Source: Chitinophagaceae bacterium (GTDB taxonomy: Bacteria; Bacteroidota; Bacteroidia; Chitinophagales; Chitinophagaceae). Taken from it: DNA of 64,000 bases. Shown in pieces: positions 15,829 through 23,077 of this stretch. How positions within the stretch are numbered: position 1 is the stretch's first letter; each line of letters begins with the position of its first letter. The DNA is taken from contig JADKJX010000003.1 of NCBI GenBank assembly GCA_016720775.1, forward strand, positions 124,001-188,000, given 5' to 3'. Position numbers and translations under genes: made by a program. The notes under the pieces were generated by a model, which saw only the letters and a list, made by a program, of their open reading frames with translations, was not told the origin of the DNA and searched no databases.

Positions 15829-16104
15829 TTGCAGTCCAACCAACGATATCGATTCGGTAAAACGGAAAAATTAAAAAGCCGCAAAACAATTGAACAGTTA
15901 TTTGCAGAGGGAAAGTCTTTTTCCAATTTCCCGTTCCGGGTAATATGGAAGTTTACCCAAACTGCAGACGCTGCTTTGCAGGCAGGATTTACAGTAAGTA
16001 GTAAGAATTTTAAAAATGCGGTTGACCGCAACCGGATAAAACGACTGATGAGAGAAGCTTATCGCCTGCAAAAAAATGCGCCATTAAGCGCCTTATTAAA
16101 ATAA
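15829..16104 (+). CDS. rnpA: ribonuclease P protein component, C-terminally short
   Basis: The 91-residue product contains the RnpA core: an N-terminal YRFGKTEKLKSRKTIEQLF helix and the RNR motif KNAVDRNRIKRLMREAYRLQ (about 61-80), which binds the RNase P RNA. Members are normally about 115-135 residues. Here the chain stops about 10 residues after the RNR helix, so the final beta strand and helix are missing. A stop codon lies directly upstream in frame, which makes the TTG at 15829 the only plausible start. The stop codon lies 3 nt before the yidD start. In the next frame, the bases past the stop spell LIKITNENTAADT, which could be a displaced C-terminal tail. Either the gene has an internal deletion or the assembly does. 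Confidence 0.8.
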   Translation: MQSNQRYRFGKTEKLKSRKTIEQLFAEGKSFSNFPFRVIWKFTQTADAALQAGFTVSSKNFKNAVDRNRIKRLMREAYRLQKNAPLSALLK

Positions 16105-16107
16105 CCA

Positions 16108-16337
16108 ATGAAAATACTGCTGCAGATACTTAGCTTTCCTTTCATCCTGCTGATAAAACTTTATCAATGGATCATTTCTCCATGGCTGGGGCAAAAATGC
16201 CGGTATACGCCCACCTGCTCACACTACAGCATTGAAGCATTGAAAAATACGGTCCCGTAAAAGGATTATTGTTAACGATAAAGCGGGTGAGTAAATGCCA
16301 TCCCTGGGGCGGGCATGGATATGACCCTGTGCCATAA
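16108..16337 (+). pseudogene. yidD: membrane protein insertion efficiency factor YidD, frameshifted
   Basis: The first 45 codons read as YidD: an amphipathic N-terminus (ILLIKLYQWIISPWLG) and the Cys-containing CRYTPTCSHYSIEALK motif. Translation then runs into a TAA at 16258. Adding one A to the 5-A run at 16243-16247 restores the rest of the protein, KYGPVKGLLLTIKRVSKCHPWGGHGYDPVP, which ends at the TAA at 16335. The family product is about 75 residues and helps YidC insert membrane proteins. The gene directly follows rnpA, its usual place. A single-base loss in a homopolymer could be a sequencing error or a true mutation. Confidence 0.9.
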
Positions 16338-16541
16338 CCCCAGTCCCCTATTTATAAAAAGCTGTAACCTTTACGATTACAGCTATGAATTAAAATCGTT
16401 GAATAAAATTACAAAAGTAAAAGGTGGTTCTTCTTCTTTTACTAAAAAGAAAGAAGAACAGAACAAGTTCGCCACCGAAGTTTAATCAGGGAAAAGAGGT
16501 TAGGTTCACAAAATAAAAAAACACAATCTTCTCCATGGTTC
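16338..16541. other. intergenic stretch with two hairpins, no supported gene
   Basis: The gap after yidD holds a perfect 8-bp hairpin (AGCTGTAA with TTACAGCT near 16360-16386). It also holds a longer imperfect purine/pyrimidine hairpin around 16427-16460. Neither has a U-tract. A 56-residue frame (16315-16485) crosses it but has no recognisable similarity. Confidence 0.4.
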
Positions 16542-16560
16542 CCCCCTTAGGGGGCGGAGG
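16542..16560. repeat. GC-rich CCCCCTTAGGGGG palindrome
   Basis: A CCCCC-TTA-GGGGG palindrome (16542-16554) sits just downstream of the sod stop codon on the minus strand. It may act as a weak terminator for sod, since a T-rich run follows on that strand. Similar G/C runs are often dispersed in Bacteroidota intergenic regions. Confidence 0.4.
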
Positions 16561-16565
16561 GGCGT

Positions 16566-17159
16566 CTAAAACCTTTCTGCAACTTTATTCCAGTTCACCA
16601 CGTTCCAGAAAGCAGCTAAGTAATCTGCACGGCGGTTCTGGTAATGTAAATAGTAAGCATGTTCCCATACATCGCAACCTAAGATCGGCTTCCCTTTCAC
16701 GTCAGCAACATCCATCAAAGGATTATCCTGGTTAGGTGTTGAACTGACTTCCAGCTTACCATCTTTTACGATCAGCCAGGCCCATCCGCTTCCAAACCTC
16801 GTCATACCCGCTGCAGCAAATTTTTCTTTGAATGCATCGAATGATCCAAACGCCGCATTGATGGCATCGGCAAGTTTGCCTGATGGAGCACCGCCTGCAT
16901 TGGGTGCTAAGCTTTCCCAAAAGAAACTGTGGTTCCAATGCCCGCCACCATTATTACGCACGGCAGGGCTGATGCTTCCTGCTGCTGCAACCAGTTGCTC
17001 AATGGTTTTATTCTCATGCTCCGTTCCCGCAATCGCTTTGTTAAGATTGTCTACATAAGCCTGGTGATGCTTGCCATGATGTATCTGCATTGTCTTTGTG
17101 TCGATATGTGGCTCTAATGCTTCGTGTGCATACGGTAAAGCCGGTAATGTAAATGCCAT
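16566..17159 (-). CDS. sod: superoxide dismutase (Fe/Mn)
   Basis: The 197-residue enzyme has all four metal ligands of the Fe/Mn family: His in MQIHHGKHHQAY, His in GGHWNHSFFW, and the DVWEHAYYLHYQN signature supplying Asp and His. It converts superoxide to oxygen and hydrogen peroxide in the cytoplasm. The metal cannot be told apart from sequence alone. The gene stands alone, reading away from the small T9SS gene. A perfect minus-strand -7 box lies ~50 nt upstream. Confidence 0.95.
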   Translation of the reverse strand: MAFTLPALPYAHEALEPHIDTKTMQIHHGKHHQAYVDNLNKAIAGTEHENKTIEQLVAAAGSISPAVRNNGGGHWNHSFFWESLAPNAGGAPSGKLADAINAAFGSFDAFKEKFAAAGMTRFGSGWAWLIVKDGKLEVSSTPNQDNPLMDVADVKGKPILGCDVWEHAYYLHYQNRRADYLAAFWNVVNWNKVAERF

Positions 17160-17206
17160 AATAATGCTGTTTTATTTTTTATGAAATCATTGTGAAAGAT
17201 GGACTA

Positions 17207-17214
17207 CAAATTTA
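17207..17214 (-). promoter_or_regulatory. -7 promoter box (TAAATTTG) of sod
   Basis: On the minus strand the sequence is a perfect TAnnTTTG match. It predicts a start near 17201 and a ~42-nt leader for sod. Confidence 0.5.
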
Positions 17215-17242
17215 CGTTATCTATTTCCTTATCCTGTTTAAA

Positions 17243-17644
17243 ATGAAAAAAATTGTTTTCCTTTTTGTTACGCTTTCGGGAATTTGTACAGGGTTGGCAC
17301 AAAAACCTGCTGACCGGTTTATGCCTGACAGTATCCGGCAAAAAGAGACAACGGCAGGACAATCAAAAGGAAATGATTCAACGGCCGCCATCACAAGACC
17401 AACAGTCAGGTTGTATCCAAATCCCGCTGCCAACAGAATTGAAATTCAAATAAAAGGATTTGAACCCGGGTTTGTCCAGGTTCTGATAACCGATCACACC
17501 GGCAAACCCGCCCGGGAAGAGAAAAGACTGGTTTTAAGTGCTGACGAGACCATTGCCATCATGTTCTCACTTAAAGCTGGTATTTATTTCCTGGCAGTGA
17601 AGCAGGGTAAAAAACTGGCAAGGTCTAAACTGGTCATTCAGTGA
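17243..17644 (+). CDS. small secreted protein with T9SS type A sorting domain
   Basis: From the ATG at 17243 the product is 133 residues. It has a signal peptide (MKKIVFLFVTLSGICTGLAQ), then a ~35-residue polar, low-complexity stretch. The rest, about 80 residues, is a T9SS sorting domain (VRLYPNPAANRIEIQI ... LKAGIYFLAVKQGKK ... SKLVIQ). There is almost no cargo domain, so the mature protein would be little more than the sorting signal. An upstream frame extension to 17192 has no signal sequence and is unlikely to be used. It converges on tadA with a 1-nt gap between stops. Confidence 0.8.
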   Translation: MKKIVFLFVTLSGICTGLAQKPADRFMPDSIRQKETTAGQSKGNDSTAAITRPTVRLYPNPAANRIEIQIKGFEPGFVQVLITDHTGKPAREEKRLVLSADETIAIMFSLKAGIYFLAVKQGKKLARSKLVIQ

Positions 17645-17645
17645 T

Positions 17646-18083
17646 CTATCTGCGGGCCTTAAAAAAATCTTTCATCAGCCGGGCGCAATCATCCTGTAAA
17701 ATACCACCGGTCAATTCTGTTTTTGGGTGGAATGGATTGTTCTTCCCGGTAGATCTCCGGTAACCATTCTTTTCATCATCTGCCCCGTAAACGATCCGCC
17801 CGATCTTGCTCCAGTATAATGCACCGCTGCACATCAGACAAGGCTCCAATGTAACGAAAAGGGTTGCATCGGGTAAATATTTGCTGCTTAAAAAATTAAA
17901 GGCCGTGGTCAAAGCAAGGATCTCTGCATGTGCCGTGCAGTCATTCAGCAGTTCCACCTGGTTATGTCCACGGGCGATCACCCGGTCGTTCATTACTATG
18001 ACCGCACCTACGGGTACCTCGCCTGCATCGTAAGCTTTTTGTGCTTCTTTGAGCGCCTGCTGCATATATTGTTCATCAGTCAT
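17646..18083 (-). CDS. tadA: tRNA-adenosine deaminase / nucleoside deaminase
   Basis: The 145-residue product has the zinc-binding deaminase motifs HAE (residues 52-54, proton-shuttling Glu) and PCLMC (81-85). The TadA-like GEVPVGAVIV segment precedes them. TadA makes inosine at the wobble position of tRNA-Arg, although some close relatives act on free guanine or adenine. I start at MTDEQY (18083), because a perfect minus-strand -7 box at 18108-18115 would put the transcript start downstream of the longer frame's Met at 18110. Divergent from the aldehyde dehydrogenase gene. Confidence 0.88.
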   Translation of the reverse strand: MTDEQYMQQALKEAQKAYDAGEVPVGAVIVMNDRVIARGHNQVELLNDCTAHAEILALTTAFNFLSSKYLPDATLFVTLEPCLMCSGALYWSKIGRIVYGADDEKNGYRRSTGKNNPFHPKTELTGGILQDDCARLMKDFFKARR

Positions 18084-18107
18084 ACAAACGGATTTGCTAC
18101 CTTTCAG

Positions 18108-18115
18108 CAAATTTA
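18108..18115 (-). promoter_or_regulatory. -7 promoter box (TAAATTTG) of tadA
   Basis: A perfect minus-strand TAnnTTTG match gives a predicted start near 18102 and an ~18-nt leader. It sits in the 38-nt gap shared with the divergent aldehyde dehydrogenase gene. Confidence 0.5.
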
Positions 18116-18121
18116 TGTGTA

Positions 18122-19486
18122 ATGGAACACTTAATGCAAATGCGGCGGTATTATGATAGTGGCGTTACAAAAAAATATGCTTTTCGCAGGGAGCAATTGA
18201 TAAAACTGCGTGATGCAGTAAAAAAATACGAAAAGCAATTTCATGAAGCATTGTACACCGATCTGAAGAAAAGCCCTGAAGAATGCTGGGTTACAGAAAC
18301 GGGCTTCCTAATCAGTGAGATCACGGCTACATTGAAAGGGCTTAAAGGCTGGATGCAACCTGAAATGGTGGGTACCAACCTGCTCAACTTTCCATCCGAC
18401 AGTTATGTATTAAAAGAACCGCTGGGTGTTGTACTCATCATTGGCCCATGGAATTATCCGCTGCAATTATTATTTACACCCATGGTTGGCGCCATCGCCG
18501 CCGGGAACTGTGTAGTACTGAAGGCATCTGAATTTGCTCCCGCAACCGCTGCCGTGATGAAGAAGCTAATTGAAGAAACCTTTTCACCGGAATATATTTT
18601 GTTTACTGAAGGAGACGGTGCTGCTGTGATACCGGAGATGATGAACAACTTTACATTCGACCATGTTTTTTATACCGGTAGTACGGCTGTTGGGAAGATC
18701 ATATATAAAATGGCTGCCGAAAGATTGGTGCCGGTTACATTGGAACTCGGCGGTAAGAGTCCTTGTATTGTAGAAAGTGATGCCAATATAAAAGTAGCCG
18801 CCCGCCGTATTGCCATGACCAAGTTCAGCAATGCCGGGCAAATGTGCGTGGCACCGGATTATGTGCTGGTGCATGAAAGTAAAAAGGAAGAACTGGTTGC
18901 TGCATTAAAACGAACCATTGGAAAATTCTTTGGCGATAAACCGGAAGAGAGTTATAACTACGGGAAGATCATCAATGAACGGCAGTTTGACCGGATTGTA
19001 AATTACCTGCAACAGGGAACCGTTATTTATGGTGGCAGGATAGATAAAGAGAAACTATTTATTGAGCCAACGATCCTCGATAATGTGAATATGGAGTCGG
19101 GTGTAATGAAGGATGAGATATTTGGCCCAATACTCCCCGTTCTTTCTTTCAGTACAAAAGAACAAGCCCTTAAAATAATTGAACAAAATAAAAACCCGCT
19201 GGCTTTTTATGTGTTTACATCAAGCAGTGCAAAAGAAAAGGACTGGTTAAACAGCGTGGCCTTTGGCGGAGGCTGTGTGAATAATGCAAGCTGGCATCTC
19301 ACCAATCATCATTTACCCTTTGGTGGCAGGGGTTTCAGCGGTACAGGCAATTATCATGGAAAAAATTCTTTTGCTACATTCAGCCACAGTAAAGCAATAA
19401 TGAAAACACCCACCTGGTTCGACCCGGCAATTAAATACCCGCCGTTCAAAGGAAAACTGGGGCTTTTTAAATGGATAATCCGATAA
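18122..19486 (+). CDS. aldehyde dehydrogenase (class 3-like)
   Basis: This 454-residue NAD(P)-dependent enzyme has GPWNYPLQL near residue 103, the catalytic Glu in LELGGKSP (about 209) and the nucleophilic Cys in NAGQMCVAPDY (about 243). The C-terminal LPFGGRGFSGTGNYHGKNSFATFSH closes the domain. It lacks the ~50 N-terminal residues of class 1 enzymes, as class 3 ALDHs do. A hydrophobic C-terminal tail (KLGLFKWIIR) could associate with membrane. The likely role is oxidation of fatty or lipid-derived aldehydes to acids. It starts a four-gene run with glutathione peroxidase, a membrane protein and TrmO. Confidence 0.92.
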   Translation: MEHLMQMRRYYDSGVTKKYAFRREQLIKLRDAVKKYEKQFHEALYTDLKKSPEECWVTETGFLISEITATLKGLKGWMQPEMVGTNLLNFPSDSYVLKEPLGVVLIIGPWNYPLQLLFTPMVGAIAAGNCVVLKASEFAPATAAVMKKLIEETFSPEYILFTEGDGAAVIPEMMNNFTFDHVFYTGSTAVGKIIYKMAAERLVPVTLELGGKSPCIVESDANIKVAARRIAMTKFSNAGQMCVAPDYVLVHESKKEELVAALKRTIGKFFGDKPEESYNYGKIINERQFDRIVNYLQQGTVIYGGRIDKEKLFIEPTILDNVNMESGVMKDEIFGPILPVLSFSTKEQALKIIEQNKNPLAFYVFTSSSAKEKDWLNSVAFGGGCVNNASWHLTNHHLPFGGRGFSGTGNYHGKNSFATFSHSKAIMKTPTWFDPAIKYPPFKGKLGLFKWIIR

Positions 19487-19496
19487 TGAAATACAA

Positions 19497-20195
19497 TTGA
19501 CAAAGCAGAAGAAATACAGAAGACTGAAAATAGTTTTTGTTGTTATATCGTTATTAGTAGTAAGCTTCTGGGGATATGTTGAAATTGCAAACAGAAATTC
19601 AAAGAATATGACAGGCAGGCAAAAAGTTTTAAAAGCAGTGTATCCACTCTGGATATGGTGGGCAAACAAAAGAGGGATCAACAACAAAAAGGCCTCCAAC
19701 GAAAAAGCGATCCCTTCGGTTTCGTTTTATTCATTAAAAGATACTTTGATCGATGGAACTGGCTTTGACCTCTCTCAATTGAAAGGGAAGAAAGTGCTGT
19801 TGGTAAATACCGCATCTGATTGTGGCTACACCGGGCAATACGATGACCTGCAAAAACTGAGTGAAAAATATAAAGACAAATTAGTGGTGATCGGCTTCCC
19901 GGCAAATGATTTTAAAGAGCAGGAAAAAGGAACCGATCAAGAAATAGCCGCCTTCTGCAAACTTAATTTTGGCGTTGATTTTCCACTCATGAAAAAGAGC
20001 AGCGTGAAAAAAGGGCCTGGTCAAAATAAAATATTCCAGTGGCTTACCGATCCGGCACAAAACGGCTGGAACGGCCAGCAGCCCTCCTGGAATTTTTGTA
20101 AGTACCTTGTGGATGAGAACGGCAGGCTTACGAATTATTTTGCATCCACGGTGGAGCCAATGAGCAACGAGCTCATCAATGCCATAAATCAATAA
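19497..20195 (+). CDS. membrane-anchored glutathione peroxidase family protein
   Basis: The 232-residue product has one N-terminal transmembrane helix (about 11-30) and then a glutathione-peroxidase domain (about 72-232). The peroxidatic Cys is Cys-109 in VNTASDCGYTGQYDDL, followed by GFPANDFKEQE and PSWNFCKYLVDENG, which supply the Gln and Trp of the catalytic set. The resolving Cys of the thioredoxin-dependent subtype is replaced by Ala in GFPAN. The start must be TTG, because the frame closes at a TAA a few codons upstream. The next Met is only at residue 38, after the membrane helix. It lies 10 nt after the aldehyde dehydrogenase gene and may reduce lipid hydroperoxides. Confidence 0.88.
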   Translation: MTKQKKYRRLKIVFVVISLLVVSFWGYVEIANRNSKNMTGRQKVLKAVYPLWIWWANKRGINNKKASNEKAIPSVSFYSLKDTLIDGTGFDLSQLKGKKVLLVNTASDCGYTGQYDDLQKLSEKYKDKLVVIGFPANDFKEQEKGTDQEIAAFCKLNFGVDFPLMKKSSVKKGPGQNKIFQWLTDPAQNGWNGQQPSWNFCKYLVDENGRLTNYFASTVEPMSNELINAINQ

Positions 20196-20204
20196 ACTCA
20201 TTTT

Positions 20205-20732
20205 ATGTTCGAACAACGTGACTTCAACTTCGTTTATAAATATTTCATTGCCGAAAAGCAGGAAAGCCTTTTGTTCCTGATCGTGGGCATTGCTGCCATC
20301 ATGCTGGCGATTATTTTTCTCATTTTTGTTAAATCCAATCCAACGTTCTATAAAGGAGCGGCCATACCCCTGCTTGCCATTGGCATCATTCAGTGTGTGG
20401 TAGGCTTTACTGTTTATTCCCGGTCGGATAAACAAATGAAAGAAGTGGCCTACAATCTTGGCATGGAACCCGGATCTTATACCAGGCAACAGGAACTGCC
20501 AAGGATGAATACTGTAATGAAGAACTTTGTCATCTATCGCTGGGTGGAAATTGCTTTCATCATTGCAGGAGTTGTATTGATATTTCTTTTCAGGACAAAC
20601 CCCGATAAAATATTTTGGTACGGACTGGGTATTGCATTGGCCATACAGGGAGTTTTAATGCTGGGCGCCGATTTTTTTGCGGAACAACGGGGTAAGACGT
20701 ACCGGCAAAATCTCCAGGAATTAATAAAATAG
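20205..20732 (+). CDS. conserved membrane protein of unknown function
   Basis: The 175-residue product has four predicted transmembrane segments in two hairpins (about 22-42, 50-68, 112-130, 137-155). A polar loop between the pairs (SRSDKQMKEVAYNLGMEPGSY) and a charged C-terminus complete it. No family is recognised. It lies 9 nt after the glutathione peroxidase gene and 10 nt before trmO, so the four genes are probably one transcript. The product may belong to the same membrane-lipid oxidation context, but this is only inferred from position. Confidence 0.6.
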   Translation: MFEQRDFNFVYKYFIAEKQESLLFLIVGIAAIMLAIIFLIFVKSNPTFYKGAAIPLLAIGIIQCVVGFTVYSRSDKQMKEVAYNLGMEPGSYTRQQELPRMNTVMKNFVIYRWVEIAFIIAGVVLIFLFRTNPDKIFWYGLGIALAIQGVLMLGADFFAEQRGKTYRQNLQELIK

Positions 20733-20742
20733 AAACGACCAT

Positions 20743-21201
20743 ATGCCTATCCATTTAAACCCGGTTGCTGCTGTAATGAACAGCCGTAAAGATCTCTCCG
20801 ATGATTTTTGGGGAACTGTGATCAGTGAGATTGAACTGAATGAGAATATTCCTGCCGAAGCCTTCAATGGCATTGATGAATTCTCTCATCTCGAGATTAT
20901 TTTTTATTTTGATAAAACGGACGGATCAAAAATTGTTTTCAACGGACACCCACGGGGAAATAAGAACTGGCCGGATGTTGGCATATTCGCCCAGCGAAAA
21001 AAGGACAGGCCAAACGGAATAGGCTTGACCATTGTGGAATTGATAAAAAGAGAAGGGAATAAAATATGGGTTAAATACCTTGATGCTGTTGATGGCACGC
21101 CCATACTGGATATAAAACCTGTGATGAAAGAATTTTTACCAGTCAATGAGATCAAACAACCGCAGTGGAGCATTGAACTGATGAAAGACTACTGGGCCTG
21201 A
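20743..21201 (+). CDS. TrmO/TsaA-like SAM-dependent methyltransferase domain protein
   Basis: This 152-residue protein matches the TrmO (UPF0066) fold, with the GIDEFSHLEIIFYFD segment (about 43-57), FNGHPRGNKNWPDVGIFAQR (about 66-85) and RPNGIGLTIVEL. E. coli TrmO methylates N6-threonylcarbamoyladenosine-37 in tRNA-Thr. This copy has only the core beta-barrel domain and lacks the C-terminal domain, like the short archaeal and bacterial members. Whether the substrate is the same cannot be known from sequence. It is the last gene before the REP/RAYT element. Confidence 0.75.
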   Translation: MPIHLNPVAAVMNSRKDLSDDFWGTVISEIELNENIPAEAFNGIDEFSHLEIIFYFDKTDGSKIVFNGHPRGNKNWPDVGIFAQRKKDRPNGIGLTIVELIKREGNKIWVKYLDAVDGTPILDIKPVMKEFLPVNEIKQPQWSIELMKDYWA

Positions 21202-21209
21202 TCAAATGA

Positions 21210-21234
21210 GTCGGGACGCTTCCAGCGGCCTGAA
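21210..21234 (+). repeat. REP-like hairpin, left copy
   Basis: The 25-nt unit beginning GTCGGGACGCT can fold into a GG-CGCT/AGCG-CC stem with a 3-nt loop. It is matched, in inverted orientation, by the unit at 21948-21971 on the other side of the transposase gene. The two differ at four or five positions. Confidence 0.7.
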
Positions 21235-21237
21235 TCC

Positions 21238-21840
21238 TCAATAAAACTTCTTTACATCATCTTGAGTATAATTTTCTTCCAACCTTGCTGCAATATCTTT
21301 CTCAGTCAGGCCGGTACAATTGAAAAAGATGCTCTTATTACAAAGTGTCCCATCTCTTTCACCAGCGTAATCAGGCCAGGAAGAGTACTTCCAGCCTTTT
21401 AAACTGGTGACTAATTTGGCCCTGGCTGGGTTTTGATGAACATAAAAGAAGCAACTTTCGAAGTAATTTATTTTTTCTCCTTCGACCTGCTCACTTAAAA
21501 TCTTAGCTTTTGTTTTCTGCTGGAACAAGGAACCTGTAGTGCCATTTTGCTTATTCATTGCCTGCGAATAACTGCTTAATAAAATCCCGATCCTGTATGG
21601 GAATTCCTGCATTGGCTTACCCCCAAATGAGGGCCTTGTTCTTATACTTTTCTCTGTCGCCCTGATTAGCAAATGGAAATGATTGGGCATTAGGCAATAG
21701 CTAATAATATCTGATACAGGTAAAAGTTGCTCCCTGATTTTTTTAATAAAGAATAGGTAATTGCTTTCATTGAAAAAAATGGGTTTTCGGTTATTGCCTC
21801 TGTTATATACGTGATAAAATTCACCTGCTAATAAATTCAT
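21238..21840 (-). CDS. REP-associated tyrosine transposase (RAYT, Y1_Tnp superfamily)
   Basis: The 200-residue product is a single-domain HUH nuclease of the IS200/RAYT type. It opens with GEFYHVYNRGNNR (conserved in RAYTs), has the HUH-like pair in CLMPNHFHLLI (about 47-57) and the catalytic Tyr expected in the region SSYSQAMNKQ (about 92-101). The C-terminal FYVHQNPARAKLV and YSSWPDYAG segments are standard. RAYTs are domesticated IS200-like enzymes that process REP hairpins. Here a REP-like hairpin flanks the gene on each side in inverted orientation. The gene is intact. It lies between trmO and dusB. Confidence 0.88.
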   Translation of the reverse strand: MNLLAGEFYHVYNRGNNRKPIFFNESNYLFFIKKIREQLLPVSDIISYCLMPNHFHLLIRATEKSIRTRPSFGGKPMQEFPYRIGILLSSYSQAMNKQNGTTGSLFQQKTKAKILSEQVEGEKINYFESCFFYVHQNPARAKLVTSLKGWKYSSWPDYAGERDGTLCNKSIFFNCTGLTEKDIAARLEENYTQDDVKKFY

Positions 21841-21947
21841 TGCAGGAAAAATATGAACATGTATGTTCTAAATAGCAGCTAATGCCACAGTCTACGTAGT
21901 TTTTTTCACTGTTATGACCTGTGTAAAATATCATGAAAGGGGCATGG

Positions 21948-21971
21948 TTCAGGTCGCTGCAGCGCCCCGAC
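21948..21971 (-). repeat. REP-like hairpin, right copy (inverted)
   Basis: On the minus strand it begins GTCGGGGCGCT and ends CGACCTGAA, the counterpart of the left copy. It touches the stop codon of dusB and could also serve as that gene's transcript end structure. Confidence 0.7.
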
Positions 21972-21972
21972 C

Positions 21973-23013
21973 CTAATTGATCGGGCACTTCTCGTGGTAG
22001 TTGACCAGCTCAATGGGTGTTTTCTCAAATTGATAACCTTGGTATTTAACAACGATCTCATCCAGCACTTCGTCAATCTCTTCTACGGTTTCAAGCGTTA
22101 CTAATTTTAAGCGGTAATCTTTAATTCCCGGCATTCCTTTTAAATAATTGGTATAATGCCTGCGCATTTCAAAAATACCAACCTTGGGGCCTTTCCATTC
22201 GTACGATTTGTGCAGGTGTTTTTTACAAACCGCTACCCGGTCTTCAATAGTGGGAGAGGGCAGGTGTTCACCGGTCTTTAAAAAATGTTTTATTTCATTA
22301 AAGATCCACGGGTAACCAATGGCGGCACGGCCGATCATGATGCCATCAACGCCGAACCTGTTCTTGTATTCAAGTGCTTTTTCCGGACTGTCAATATCGC
22401 CGTTACCAAAAATGGGAATAGTTATCCGGGGATTACTTTTCACTTTCCCGATCAGTTCCCAGTTGGCCTCGCCCTTATACATCTGGGTTCTTGTTCTGCC
22501 ATGAATGGCCAATGCTTTTATGCCAACATCCTGCAAACGTTCGGCAACCTCTTCAATATTTTTTGTATTCTCATCCCAGCCCAACCTTGTCTTTACGGTA
22601 ACAGGTAATGAAGTTGATCTAACCACGGCACTTGTCAGCCGAACCATCAGGTCAAGGTCTTTCAGCACACCGGCACCGGCGCCTTTCAATGCCACTTTCT
22701 TGACCGGGCATCCAAAATTTATGTCGAGCAGATCGGGGTTGGTAACATCCACAATTTTTGCAGCCAGTGCCAGGCTTTCTTCATCACCTCCGAAAATCTG
22801 TATACCTACCGGCTTCTCGTAATCAAATATGTCCAGCTTTTTACGGCTTTTAATGGCATCCCGTATCAACCCTTCGCTGCTGATGAATTCGGTGTACATC
22901 AGGTCGGCCCCATGGTCTTTACAAACAGCCCGGAACGGCGGATCGCTTACATCCTCCATGGGAGCAAGTAAGAGCGGGAAATCAGGAAGTTGTATATGAC
23001 CGATCCGGGGCAT
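21973..23013 (-). CDS. dusB: tRNA-dihydrouridine synthase B
   Basis: The 346-residue TIM-barrel flavoenzyme begins with LLAPMEDVSDPPFRAVCKDHGA (FMN-binding start). The catalytic Cys is in DINFGCPVKKVALKGAGAG (about residue 101). The FMN phosphate site appears as GRAAIGYPWIFNEI, and VKTRLGWDE is typical of Dus proteins. It reduces uridine to dihydrouridine in the tRNA D-loop using NADPH. The length is normal. A perfect minus-strand -7 box lies 39-46 nt upstream of the ATG. Confidence 0.94.
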   Translation of the reverse strand: MPRIGHIQLPDFPLLLAPMEDVSDPPFRAVCKDHGADLMYTEFISSEGLIRDAIKSRKKLDIFDYEKPVGIQIFGGDEESLALAAKIVDVTNPDLLDINFGCPVKKVALKGAGAGVLKDLDLMVRLTSAVVRSTSLPVTVKTRLGWDENTKNIEEVAERLQDVGIKALAIHGRTRTQMYKGEANWELIGKVKSNPRITIPIFGNGDIDSPEKALEYKNRFGVDGIMIGRAAIGYPWIFNEIKHFLKTGEHLPSPTIEDRVAVCKKHLHKSYEWKGPKVGIFEMRRHYTNYLKGMPGIKDYRLKLVTLETVEEIDEVLDEIVVKYQGYQFEKTPIELVNYHEKCPIN

Positions 23014-23051
23014 TTTATTTTTTAAACCTTTTACACATTATATTGCGGTGG

Positions 23052-23059
23052 CAAATTTA
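23052..23059 (-). promoter_or_regulatory. -7 promoter box (TAAATTTG) of dusB
   Basis: The minus-strand TAnnTTTG match is perfect and predicts a start near 23046, giving a ~33-nt leader. It lies within the region shared with the divergent CPBP gene. Confidence 0.5.
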
Positions 23060-23077
23060 CAACTAATCAGCGTAGCT

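Noticed and set aside
16315..16485. 56-residue ORF after yidD
   Set aside because: It overlaps the repaired yidD end and low-complexity hairpin sequence, with no signal or domain.
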